A DNA stretch of 64,000 nt from Candidatus Hydrogenedentota bacterium (GTDB lineage: Bacteria; Hydrogenedentota; Hydrogenedentia; Hydrogenedentales; JAEUWI01): positions 503,440 to 567,439 of the forward strand of contig JAHBVV010000001.1 of the NCBI GenBank assembly GCA_019637335.1, given 5' to 3'. Under the pieces are notes generated by a model. It ran no database searches and was not told the origin of the DNA. It was given only the letters and a program-made list of their open reading frames with translations. A program made the position numbers and the translations under genes. Below are positions 17,127 to 24,900 of the stretch, piece after piece. How positions within the stretch are numbered: the stretch's first letter is position 1; the number at the start of each line of letters is the position of its first letter.

Positions 17127-17609
17127 ATGAAATTCAAGGTATACGTGGAAACGTCGGTAATCAGCTATCTCGCGGCGCGACCGAGTAGAGATGTTATAAT
17201 TGCTGGTAGACAGGCCGTGACTCGCGAGTGGTGGGAGCACTACCGCAGCCGGTTTGAGTTGCTGTCCTCCGTGGTCGTGGAGGATGAGGCGGGCCGCGGT
17301 GACCCAGCGCAATGTGCGAGACGACTTGAATTGTTGGCCGGCATACCACGGGTCGCGGTGTCATTGGAGGCCGCGGAAATTGCAACGCGGCTCATCGAGG
17401 AGGGTGGCGTACCCGCGAGTTGCGAGGAAGATGCCCTTCACATCGCGATAGCGGCAACCCAGGGCGCCGATTATCTGGTGACCTGGAATTTTCGGCATAT
17501 CAACAACGACGCCAAAAAGCAGACGATTGGCAAAATTGTAAATCGCTGTGGATGCGAATGCCCGATAATATGTTCGCCGGAGAGCTTTGGAGGTAATCTC
17601 GATGATTGA
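17127..17609 (+). CDS. PIN-domain protein, VapC-like
   Basis: A 160-residue PIN-fold protein starting at ATG 17127. The first strand KVYVETSVISYLAAR carries the family's acidic residue (Glu8), EDALHIAIA gives Asp102 and ADYLVTWNFRHI gives Asp115, matching the carboxylate cluster of PIN ribonucleases. It overlaps the next small gene by eight bases. PIN toxins of VapBC systems cleave tRNA or rRNA, and the neighbour would be the antitoxin, although here the partner is downstream and not upstream. A promoter-like sequence precedes it. Confidence 0.8.
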   Translation: MKFKVYVETSVISYLAARPSRDVIIAGRQAVTREWWEHYRSRFELLSSVVVEDEAGRGDPAQCARRLELLAGIPRVAVSLEAAEIATRLIEEGGVPASCEEDALHIAIAATQGADYLVTWNFRHINNDAKKQTIGKIVNRCGCECPIICSPESFGGNLDD

Positions 17610-17820
17610 AGATCCGATCGTGGAAGAGATTCGACGCTACCGAAAGGCGCACGCCGCCCAGTATGGTAACGATTTGAAAAAGATCGTGGAAGCGTATCAG
17701 GAGTTAGAACGCAAGTCGGGCCGCGAATACCTTAATCTTGAGCCCAAGCGTGTATCCGTGCCCAAGGCGTCCGAGTCGCGGGGTGACTATGGGGCGCAGG
17801 GCCGGGAGGATGGGTCGTAG
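17602..17820 (+). CDS. Small partner of PIN protein, probable antitoxin
   Basis: A 72-residue protein starting at ATG 17602 inside the PIN gene's last codons, with GGAGG upstream. It begins MIEDPIVEEIRRYRKAHAAQ, a helical opening that I recall from small proteins next to PIN genes in other bacteria. The C terminus is basic and polar. No DNA-binding fold is obvious, so it may neutralise by direct contact. The role is inferred from the overlap and the neighbour. Confidence 0.65.
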   Translation: MIEDPIVEEIRRYRKAHAAQYGNDLKKIVEAYQELERKSGREYLNLEPKRVSVPKASESRGDYGAQGREDGS

Positions 17821-18008
17821 TCGGGGCTGATGCGCTGTGGGGTGTTCAGGGCAGAAGTGTTCAGTGCAGGACGGAGATGCGGCGCCGGCCTGGGGCGGCA
17901 TCGGGCTAAGTAGCCTGTATTCGGGGGCTTCCGACGAGCCTGTTTGCGGGCACGGTTTATGCGGATCCTGGGTGGGGTATTGTATCTTGACCCAGGAGCC
18001 TGAACACC

Positions 18009-19397
18009 ATGAACACCCGAGACCTTACGCGTCGCGCTTTCCTTGCCTCCACGACCCTGGGGGCCACCGCGGCCCTTACTGGATGCGCGACGCGCGCCAA
18101 CACCGCCCGGGTTGTCCCGGGACGCCGATCGCCGAATGAGATGGTGAGCGTGGGGGTCATTGGCCTTGGCGGCCGATCACGGGACATGATCGGGCAGTGC
18201 AAGGACGTGCCGAATTTCCAGCTTGTGGCGGTGAGCGACTGTTTCGAGCCGCGGATTGCGCAATTCCAGGAGCTGCACGGTGGGGCCCACACGTTTACGG
18301 GGTACCCCGACTTCCGCACGATGATCGAGAAGGAGAATTTGGATGGCGTGATGGCCGTCACGACGACCCACGCGCGCGCCTGGGTGTCGTGCTGGGCGAT
18401 GGTGATGGGGATGGACGTTTATATCGAGAAGCCCATGTCGCTGACGATTGCGGAGGGGCGGGAGATGGTGGATATTGCGCGGAAGTACAAGCGCGTGACG
18501 CAGGTGGGGACGCAGCAGCGGACGATGCCCGTGAACAACTGGATCAGCGATCTGGTGAAGGGCGGCGCGGTTGGCAAGGTCCACACCGTGCGGGGCTGCA
18601 ACTATATCGGGCCGTGGATGTACACGAGCACCGAAGAACAGCCCCTGCCCGAGGGCGGCGAGAACTGGTGGGACATCTGGACCAACCAGGCGGAGGTGCG
18701 CCCGTACCACCAGCAGATTCACCGCGGATGGGACAAGTGGTGGGATTATGACGGCGGCGGCACGACGTATGGCGTGACGGGTTGGGGCGCGCACGGGTAT
18801 GACCAGATCCAGCGGGGCCTGGGCACAGATGAGACCGGTCCGGTGGAGGTGGAGTTGCTGGAGGAGGTGGCGGAGCGGCGCACGGGCAAGTTCGAGCGCA
18901 CGGAGATTCCGCCGGAAGACACGGGATCGCCCTACTACGGCATGGCCGACCAGACCGGGCCGCGCGCGCGGGTGCGGATGAAGTACAAGAACGGCGTGGA
19001 GCTTCAGCTCGACATGGACGGGGATCGGTCGCCCGGGCTGGGCTGCGTGTATATTGGCGATAAGGGCGCAATTGAACTGAATCGCAATATGTACACGTGC
19101 GATCCGGTGGACCTGGTGAATCCGGCCGACAGGCCGACGCCGCTGGGGGTTCCGGAGACGCACCCGCACGTGGAGAACTGGCTGGAATGCATCAAGAGCC
19201 GCGAGACCTGCACGGGCGATATCGAATATGGCCAGCGCAGCTCGACCCTGTGCTACCTGGTGAACATCGTGCGCGATGTCGGCAAGGTCGGCGAGGTGCT
19301 ACAGTGGGATCCGAAGAAGGAGCAATTCCGGAACTGCCCCGAGGGGAATGCGATGCTGTCGCGCCCGCGCCGGGCGGGGTATGAATTGCCGAGCTGA
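18009..19397 (+). CDS. Tat-exported lipoprotein oxidoreductase, Gfo/Idh/MocA family
   Basis: A 462-residue protein. The N terminus MNTRDLTRRAFLAS is a Tat signal and LTGC gives a lipobox cysteine at residue 26, so it is likely folded with its cofactor before export and tethered to a membrane. The Rossmann motif VGVIGLGGRSRDM, the lysine segment YIEKPMSLTIAEG and the C-terminal domain with GVTGWGAHGYDQIQ follow. It fits the exported branch common in planctomycete-like bacteria, some of which act on glycosidic substrates. AGGAG precedes the ATG. Two DUF1080 genes follow on the same strand. Confidence 0.88.
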   Translation: MNTRDLTRRAFLASTTLGATAALTGCATRANTARVVPGRRSPNEMVSVGVIGLGGRSRDMIGQCKDVPNFQLVAVSDCFEPRIAQFQELHGGAHTFTGYPDFRTMIEKENLDGVMAVTTTHARAWVSCWAMVMGMDVYIEKPMSLTIAEGREMVDIARKYKRVTQVGTQQRTMPVNNWISDLVKGGAVGKVHTVRGCNYIGPWMYTSTEEQPLPEGGENWWDIWTNQAEVRPYHQQIHRGWDKWWDYDGGGTTYGVTGWGAHGYDQIQRGLGTDETGPVEVELLEEVAERRTGKFERTEIPPEDTGSPYYGMADQTGPRARVRMKYKNGVELQLDMDGDRSPGLGCVYIGDKGAIELNRNMYTCDPVDLVNPADRPTPLGVPETHPHVENWLECIKSRETCTGDIEYGQRSSTLCYLVNIVRDVGKVGEVLQWDPKKEQFRNCPEGNAMLSRPRRAGYELPS

Positions 19398-19474
19398 GTG
19401 GCGCGGTGGCATCAGGGACTACAGGGGCTGCGGTCCTTGTACTCTGGCTTTTGAACACGATGAGGAGTTGGATT

Positions 19475-20161
19475 ATGGGCGCCTTGGCTGGAGTTGGTCT
19501 TGTGGTGCTGTCATGCCTGGCCGCTGGCGCGGGGGTGGCGGAGGTTGAGGCGGATTTTACGCCGATGTTCAATGGCGTGGACCTGAGCGGCTGGGACGGG
19601 AAAGATGGCGGTTGGTGGGTGGAGGAGGGGGCGATCACGTCGGAGAGCACGCCGGAGAACCCGTGCGTGAAGCACCACTACCTCTTCTGGGAGGGCGCGC
19701 AGCCGGCGGATTTCGTGTTGCGTTTCCGCTACAGGTTGGTTGGCGGCAATTCCGGCGTGCAGATCCGCAGCAAGAAACTGCCCGAATATGATGCATGGGG
19801 CTACCAGGCGGATATGGAGGCGGGCGGGCAGTGGACGGGCTGTCTTTTTCAGCATGATCGCGAGGCGGTGGTGAAGCGCGGGTTCAAGGCGGTCATTGCG
19901 GAAGATGGGAACCGGGAGGATACGCCCTTCGCGGATCCGGAGAAGCTCCACGCGGTTGTGAAGCAGGACGAGTGGAACGACTATGAGGTTAGCGCCATCG
20001 GGCCGAAGATTACCCTGCGGATCAATGGCGAGCTGATGTGCGAGGTGGAGGATCGCGACGCGAAAATGGCGCGCGGCGAGGGGTATATCGCGGTGCAGAT
20101 GCATCCGGGGCCGCCGATGAAGGTGCAGTTCAAGGATTTGCGGATCAAGATTCTGGAATAG
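19475..20161 (+). CDS. Exported DUF1080 (3-keto-disaccharide hydrolase-like) protein
   Basis: A 228-residue concanavalin-like beta-sandwich protein with an N-terminal signal sequence (ALAGVGLVVLSCLAAGAGV). Start at ATG 19475 is preferred since GAGGAG lies seven bases upstream. Family blocks: FTPMFNGVDLSGWDG, NSGVQIRSKKLPEYDAWGYQ and the end KVQFKDLRIKILE. Some DUF1080 proteins hydrolyse 3-keto-glycosides made by Gfo/Idh-type enzymes, and the upstream Tat Gfo/Idh gene fits such teamwork. The stop codon is the first base of a minisatellite. Confidence 0.82.
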   Translation: MGALAGVGLVVLSCLAAGAGVAEVEADFTPMFNGVDLSGWDGKDGGWWVEEGAITSESTPENPCVKHHYLFWEGAQPADFVLRFRYRLVGGNSGVQIRSKKLPEYDAWGYQADMEAGGQWTGCLFQHDREAVVKRGFKAVIAEDGNREDTPFADPEKLHAVVKQDEWNDYEVSAIGPKITLRINGELMCEVEDRDAKMARGEGYIAVQMHPGPPMKVQFKDLRIKILE

Positions 20162-20259
20162 TGGACGGGGTGGACAGAGTGGACGGGGTGGACAGAGTGG
20201 ACGGGGTGGACAGAGTGGACGGGGTGGACAGAGTGGACGGGGTGGACAGAGTGGACAGA
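20161..20259. repeat. 9-bp minisatellite
   Basis: Eleven perfect tandem 9-mers, alternating GTGGACGGG and GTGGACAGA, so also an 18-bp repeat, start on the last base of the preceding stop codon. One diverged unit follows. Open frames through it (Val-Asp-Gly-Val-Asp-Arg) are considered artefacts. Confidence 0.95.
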
Positions 20260-20425
20260 GTGGATTCGCCTCGGCGAATGGACGGGGTGGACGTATCAAG
20301 TCCACCGCTTGATTGCCTCGCGCTTATCTGATTAAATGGCCGGATTCACTGTCGCGGATTCCCTGTGGTTGCCTCGCTGGGCGATTGGGAACGAAGCGGC
20401 CTTCAACCAACATCAGGAGAGTACC

Positions 20426-21094
20426 ATGATGAAAAAGACCCTCACCCTGGCGGCGTTTGGCCTCGTAGCCCTGCCGCTTTCTTCGCTGGCGGCGGATGGC
20501 TGGGTGTCCCTGTTCGACGGCGAGTCGCTGAATGGCTGGATCCAGAAGAACGGGACGGCTGTTTACCTGGTGCATGACGGGGCGATTCTGGGAATCACCG
20601 CGGAGGGCAGCCCGAATTCGTTCCTGTGCTCGGAAAAAGAGTATGGCAACTTCGAGCTGGAATTCGAGGTCAAGCTGAACGACAACGAACTGAATTCCGG
20701 CGTCCAGATCCGGTCGCAAACCAAGGAGCCGGAAGGTGACGCGCAATTCGGGCGCGTGAACGGGCCGCAGGTGGAGATTGAGGCGAGCGGCGAGGGTGGC
20801 GCGCAGTCCGGCCTTATTTATGGCGAGGCGTGCGGCGGCTGGATGTCGAAGGACGCCGAGCAGCGGCAGTATAAGGCGTTTAAGGACGGCGAATGGAATC
20901 ACTACCGGGTTGTGGCAAACGGCGCGCGCATCCAGACCTGGATTAACGGCGAAGCGATTGAAGACCTGGTGGACGAAGAGAAGTTCCAGAGCCACCCGAA
21001 GGGCTTCATCGGCTTGCAGGTGCACAGCATCGGCGCTGGAAAGGGCCCGTACACGGTGATGTGGCGCAATATCCAGGTTAAAGAACTGGATTGA
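20426..21094 (+). CDS. Exported DUF1080 protein, second copy
   Basis: A 222-residue protein with signal peptide (LTLAAFGLVALPLSSLAA). The start at ATG 20426 follows AGGAGA; the adjacent ATG 20429 is possible. The mature part has WVSLFDGESLNGWIQKNG, LNSGVQIRSQTKEPEG and WRNIQVKELD, the same beta-sandwich family as the previous gene but only moderately similar, so this is an old pair and not a recent tandem duplication. It likely acts on carbohydrate outside the cytoplasm. A strong terminator follows. Confidence 0.82.
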   Translation: MMKKTLTLAAFGLVALPLSSLAADGWVSLFDGESLNGWIQKNGTAVYLVHDGAILGITAEGSPNSFLCSEKEYGNFELEFEVKLNDNELNSGVQIRSQTKEPEGDAQFGRVNGPQVEIEASGEGGAQSGLIYGEACGGWMSKDAEQRQYKAFKDGEWNHYRVVANGARIQTWINGEAIEDLVDEEKFQSHPKGFIGLQVHSIGAGKGPYTVMWRNIQVKELD

Positions 21095-21133
21095 ATGCAG
21101 GACGGGCCGTTCGTCATCCGTTTATAAATGAAA

Positions 21134-21175
21134 CGCGGGAGCAAGCTGGGTTGCTTGCTCCCGCGATTGTTTTTT
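21134..21175 (+). terminator. Terminator between convergent genes
   Basis: A 13-base perfect stem CGCGGGAGCAAGC (21134-21146) with its complement at 21153-21165 and loop TGGGTT is followed by ATTGTTTTTTG. It closes the second DUF1080 gene and separates it from serC. Confidence 0.9.
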
Positions 21176-21221
21176 GTATTCTCCGCGTTGCCGCTTGGAC
21201 AGGCGGGACGCCTATCCCACT

Positions 21222-22310
21222 TTATCCGTTGTTCTGCTGGAAGTCCTTCATGAAGGTGACCAGCGCGTCGACGCTTTCCTGGGTGATGGCGTTGTAGATG
21301 GAGGCGCGGCATCCGCCCACGGAACGGTGTCCCTTGAGGCCGTCGAGGTCGGCGGCGGTGGCTTCCTTGATGAACTTGGATTCCAGATCGGGGTTCTGGA
21401 GCACGAAGGTGACGTTCATCAGCGAGCGGCTTTCCTTGTCCGCGTGGCCGATGTAGTAGCCGCCGCTGTTGTCGATCGCGTCGTAAAGCGTCTGGGCCTT
21501 CTTGCGGTTGATGGCTTCCATCTTATCGAGGCCGCCGATGTCGTTGCGGAGGTATTCGGTGACCTTCGCGATCATGTAGATGCCGAAGCAGGGCGGGGTG
21601 TTGTAGAGCGAATCGTTTTCCGCCATGACCTTGTAGTCCAGCAGCGACGGCAGGTTCGCCGGGACGCGGTCCAGCAGGTCTTCGCGGATGATGACGGCGG
21701 CCACGCCGGAGGGGCCGATGTTTTTCTGGGCGCCGGCGTAGATGAGGCCGTATTTGGAGGCATCGATCGGGCGGGATAGGAAGCTGGAAGAGAAGTCGCA
21801 GAACAGCGGGACATCGCCGGTTTCCGGCTCCGCGAAAAACTCGATGCCCTGGATGGTCTCGTTCGCGGTGGAGTGGACGTAGGCGGCGTTGGGGTCGAGG
21901 TTCAATTCGCTGGTGGCCGGCATCCGCTTGTAATTGTCCGGCTTGCCGTCCCACACGACGTTGGGCGCGCCGTGTTTCTTCGCTTCAAAGATGGCCTTTT
22001 CCGCCCAGGAGCCACACTTGATGTAATCCGCCTTGCCGCCATTGAGGAAGTTCATGGCGAGCATGGAGAACTGGAGGGTCGCGCCGCCCTGGAGGAACAG
22101 GACGCGGTAGTTGTCCGGCAGGTTCAACAGGGCCTTGATGTTGTCCTTGGCGGCGGCGTGAACGGCGTCGAAGGCCTTGGACCGGTGGCTGATTTCCATC
22201 ACCGAGGCGCCAGCGCCGGGCAGGGCGAGCAATTCGGCCTGGACGCGCTCAAGCACCGTCAGGGGCAGGGCGGCCGGACCGGCCGAGAAATTGTGCACAC
22301 GTTTCTCCAC
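21222..22310 (-). CDS. serC: Phosphoserine aminotransferase
   Basis: A 362-residue PLP-dependent class V aminotransferase converting 3-phosphohydroxypyruvate and glutamate to O-phosphoserine, in serine and pyridoxal phosphate synthesis. It begins VHNFSAGPAALPLTVL and has GGATLQFSMLAMNFL, and the PLP lysine is in YAGAQKNIGPSG (Lys196). The tail GGCRASIYNAITQESVDAL is typical of SerC. The start codon is GTG at 22310, seven bases after AAGGAG; an ATG a few bases upstream is out of frame. Length is normal for the family. No other serine gene is nearby. Confidence 0.95.
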   Translation of the reverse strand: MEKRVHNFSAGPAALPLTVLERVQAELLALPGAGASVMEISHRSKAFDAVHAAAKDNIKALLNLPDNYRVLFLQGGATLQFSMLAMNFLNGGKADYIKCGSWAEKAIFEAKKHGAPNVVWDGKPDNYKRMPATSELNLDPNAAYVHSTANETIQGIEFFAEPETGDVPLFCDFSSSFLSRPIDASKYGLIYAGAQKNIGPSGVAAVIIREDLLDRVPANLPSLLDYKVMAENDSLYNTPPCFGIYMIAKVTEYLRNDIGGLDKMEAINRKKAQTLYDAIDNSGGYYIGHADKESRSLMNVTFVLQNPDLESKFIKEATAADLDGLKGHRSVGGCRASIYNAITQESVDALVTFMKDFQQNNG

Positions 22311-22495
22311 GATACATCTCCTTCATGGGTGAGAAATCGAACCCGGCGGACACAGGGCCACCGCGTCATGCATACCGCCTGGGGTAGGGAGGGTGGCCCC
22401 GGAATGCCGGAGGAAAGGGCATGCCGGTACGGGGAAATGGTAGCAGAAACGGAGCGGGGCGCGCCACGTGGGGGCGGGCGTACGGGGCCCGGAGG

Positions 22496-22687
22496 CTAGC
22501 GGGCCTGGCGTAGGGGCGGATCGGCGAATTCCGGGTCGACGGTGATTTCCTCGGCGGGAATCTCGATGATTTTCCCGTCCCGTTCGACGACGATGGAACG
22601 ACCGGCGCGCTTGTGCTCCGCGAGCGCGCGCTGCACGCCTTCATACATGCCGCGGTCAAACGCCTTCTGGATTTCGTCGTCGGTCAT
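22496..22687 (-). CDS. Small partner of zeta-type kinase
   Basis: A 63-residue protein whose ATG overlaps the stop of the upstream kinase gene as ATGA. It starts with a helical stretch MTDDEIQKAFDRGMYEGVQ and continues with KIIEIPAEEITVDPEF. No known DNA-binding motif. By position it would be the antitoxin or a cofactor of the kinase. Function is inferred only. Confidence 0.6.
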   Translation of the reverse strand: MTDDEIQKAFDRGMYEGVQRALAEHKRAGRSIVVERDGKIIEIPAEEITVDPEFADPPLRQAR

Positions 22688-23256
22688 TTGGTGGCCTCAC
22701 GGATTCTGCGCCAAGTCTCGGCATCATACACGCTAATTGTACCATTCTTATCTCGGGAGGCGACAGGAACAGGCATTTCTCCTGAATTGTCCACGCAATC
22801 CCATGTTCGAGCGAGTGGCGCGTACAGATTCAAGAAGTTCCGCATGCCGCGGACGTAGCGCCGGCGAACGACATCGTCGGGAATGTGGTGGCCGCCGGCG
22901 GCGACGCGGCGGGCGACGCGCTCGATGGCGAGATCGGGGGTGCGCAGCCATACGAAGAGCAGGTGCACGGTGTAGCCCTGCTCCCGGCACGCCCGCAGGA
23001 AGGGGGCGAAGGAGCGCGAGGCCATGGTGGTTTCGAAGGCGAAGTCCTGTTGATCCGAGGCCAGGCGCCGGATCCGGCTAAGCATGATGCGCCCGGCCTC
23101 CATCGCCACGGATTCCGGGCGGAACGGGGAAATTCCGGCGGCGATTGCGTCGGCGTTCACGAATTCGGGGCAGCGGAGGGCGTCCGGAAAGAGGGCCGTG
23201 GCGGCGGTGGTTTTTCCGGCCCCGTTCGGGCCGCCGATGACATAGACTCTGGGCAT
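22684..23256 (-). CDS. Zeta-toxin-family P-loop kinase
   Basis: A 190-residue protein starting at ATG 23256. Walker A is GGPNGAGKTT (residues 8-17), followed by EFVNADAIAAGISPF and DFAFETTMASRSFAPFL, the pattern of zeta toxin-like small-molecule kinases, and a FVWLRTPDLAIERVARRV segment with the arginines that grip the nucleotide. Zeta toxins phosphorylate UDP-N-acetylglucosamine, but many chromosomal relatives have other or unknown substrates. It is coupled by ATGA to a 63-residue partner. A decayed copy of its 5' end is at 24590-24673. Confidence 0.8.
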   Translation of the reverse strand: MPRVYVIGGPNGAGKTTAATALFPDALRCPEFVNADAIAAGISPFRPESVAMEAGRIMLSRIRRLASDQQDFAFETTMASRSFAPFLRACREQGYTVHLLFVWLRTPDLAIERVARRVAAGGHHIPDDVVRRRYVRGMRNFLNLYAPLARTWDCVDNSGEMPVPVASRDKNGTISVYDAETWRRIREATK

Positions 23257-23339
23257 GGTTGCCTTTCCGCGCGGCGTGGAGGCGCCCCGCACGGCTTCCT
23301 GCTTGTTGCGCCAAATCACCTTCTGAATTTTGTCGACGT

Positions 23340-24410
23340 CTATTCCGTGATCGCGGAGGCGTCGCGCCGGGTTTCGGCGCTGTAGACGGTGCGCGGGCAC
23401 GGGCTGGGCCGCGTTCTCAAATCCTCCGCGAGGTCGGTGATACGCTTTGCCCCGATAGCATGCAGGGCGTCCTTCCACGGGAGTCCGTCGGGGGACGGAT
23501 CCAAACCCCACTTACCGTCCGATCCCAGATTGAAACTCCAAACGGAATGGTGGCCGTAACTGATTCCAGCAACGCCGGTTTCGATCGCGCCGAGAATATG
23601 TTCGAAGACTTGATCCGCTGTGCAGCCCTGATTGCAGCCGCACATGCTGGCGCGGCCTTCGTATACGGGCTCTGAAAGAAAGACAGGTTTCTCCGGCACG
23701 CGTTCGATCTCGGACCGGACCAGGTCGTTAATGGAGCCGGGATTACACTTGTGAACTGAATAGAAGTCCATGTATTCGGGGCCGATAGCGGCCACGTCCA
23801 CCACGGACTGTCCGGAGCGCGGGTGGAAGGTGGCCAGGCGATCCGGATCGGCCGATTTTACGCCACGGAGCGTTTCGATAACGCGGGATCGCATGTCTGC
23901 CGGGTCGCGTTTGGCGTGCGGCGAATCCAGGCCTTCGATTGTGTACGCGAAGATATTCGGGCGTTCGCGGAAGGCTGCGGCGATGCGGCGCCCGACTTCG
24001 TAATTGTCCGACACCAGCGCGCCGGCGTGGTAGTCGTAGGAGGGGATGAAGAGTTCCGCGTACATGCCGTACTTTGCGAGCGTATCGAGTATGAAATCCA
24101 GCTTCGGAAAGTCGACTGCCTCCGATTCCGGACCGAACTTGATCGTATTGAATCCCTGCGCGCTTCGCGTTTGTACGTAATGGGCGATGTCGGACTCTGA
24201 CATTCGCACCAGAAGCCAGGCCGTGTCCGCAATTGGAAAGAACGTTTCGCCCCGCACCGTTTCGAAGCACTGGCCGTTCACCCGAATGCGCGGCGCCGCG
24301 TGCGCGCCCGCGGCATCAGCGGTCGCGGCGAGGGCCAAGGCCATTGCGAAGAGGAGTGGCGGCGCGATGTGGAAGGTGGAGGGGCCGTAGATAATCCGGT
24401 TTGAGCGCAT
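23340..24410 (-). CDS. Exported DUF4038 glycoside hydrolase-like protein
   Basis: A 356-residue protein with an N-terminal hydrophobic signal (PPLLFAMALALAATADA). The mature N terminus RIRVNGQCFETVRGETFFPIADTAW matches the DUF4038 TIM-barrel family, which includes apiosidase-like enzymes of GH140. Candidate acidic residues are in YTIEGLDSP and KPVFLSEPVYEG. The cysteine-rich CGCNQGCTADQVFEH is unusual for the family. A promoter with TTGACA lies upstream. I infer extracytoplasmic attack on plant or algal polysaccharide; the substrate is unknown. Confidence 0.7.
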   Translation of the reverse strand: MRSNRIIYGPSTFHIAPPLLFAMALALAATADAAGAHAAPRIRVNGQCFETVRGETFFPIADTAWLLVRMSESDIAHYVQTRSAQGFNTIKFGPESEAVDFPKLDFILDTLAKYGMYAELFIPSYDYHAGALVSDNYEVGRRIAAAFRERPNIFAYTIEGLDSPHAKRDPADMRSRVIETLRGVKSADPDRLATFHPRSGQSVVDVAAIGPEYMDFYSVHKCNPGSINDLVRSEIERVPEKPVFLSEPVYEGRASMCGCNQGCTADQVFEHILGAIETGVAGISYGHHSVWSFNLGSDGKWGLDPSPDGLPWKDALHAIGAKRITDLAEDLRTRPSPCPRTVYSAETRRDASAITE

Positions 24411-24436
24411 ATACTTCTTCCCTTGTGCAGTCCCGA

Positions 24437-24466
24437 TTTATGCGCGGTCCGCAAGCATGTTGTCAA
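24437..24466 (-). promoter_or_regulatory. Promoter of the DUF4038 gene
   Basis: On the minus strand TTGACA (complement of 24461-24466), an 18-base spacer and CATAAA (complement of 24437-24442) lie 27 bases upstream of the ATG at 24410. Confidence 0.5.
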
Positions 24467-24589
24467 CGCATCGCCCGCGCCGGCATCTACTCGGTGGTGC
24501 TATTCTGGTCTCGAGTGTCCCAGCGGCGTTTGGTCCCGAATTCCGAATTGGCGTGTGCCGCCGAGTAGGCCGATCAGGGCAATCGCCCG

Positions 24590-24673
24590 CGAGGGGGGCT
24601 TGCCGGCCGCGTTCGGGCCGCCGATGACGTGTGTTTCGGGCACGGTTGCCTTCCCGTGCTGCGTGGAGGCGCC
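24590..24673 (-). pseudogene. Relic of a zeta-type kinase gene 5' end
   Basis: The minus strand from GTG 24643 reads VPETHVIGGPNAAGKPPS, aligning with MPRVYVIGGPNGAGKTTA of the intact gene at 23256; the Walker lysine remains but the GKTT core became GKPP. About 30 bases upstream of the start are also conserved with the intact copy. The frame closes after about 46 codons. It lies between the DUF4038 gene and the kinase/FGE gene. Confidence 0.65.
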
Positions 24674-24900
24674 GCTGCGTCGGGTAGTATGCCACAGGGC
24701 AGGGGACGGATGCCGGTCGAAGTCGCGCGGGGGTGGAGATTACGCGGGGCCGAGATCGCGCACATGGCGTTTTCAGTGAATACTGCGGTATCATGCCGTT
24801 GCGCGGCGCCACCCGGCGCGTGCTGTAGTGCGAGGCAAGGGCGATGGGCTCACCCGGGTACGGGCGGGCCCTGGATCGGGAACGGGGTTATGGTGGAGCG

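Noticed and set aside
20038-20331. Open frame across the minisatellite
   Set aside because: Its sequence is translated 9-base repeats (Val-Asp-Gly/Arg) without a ribosome site.
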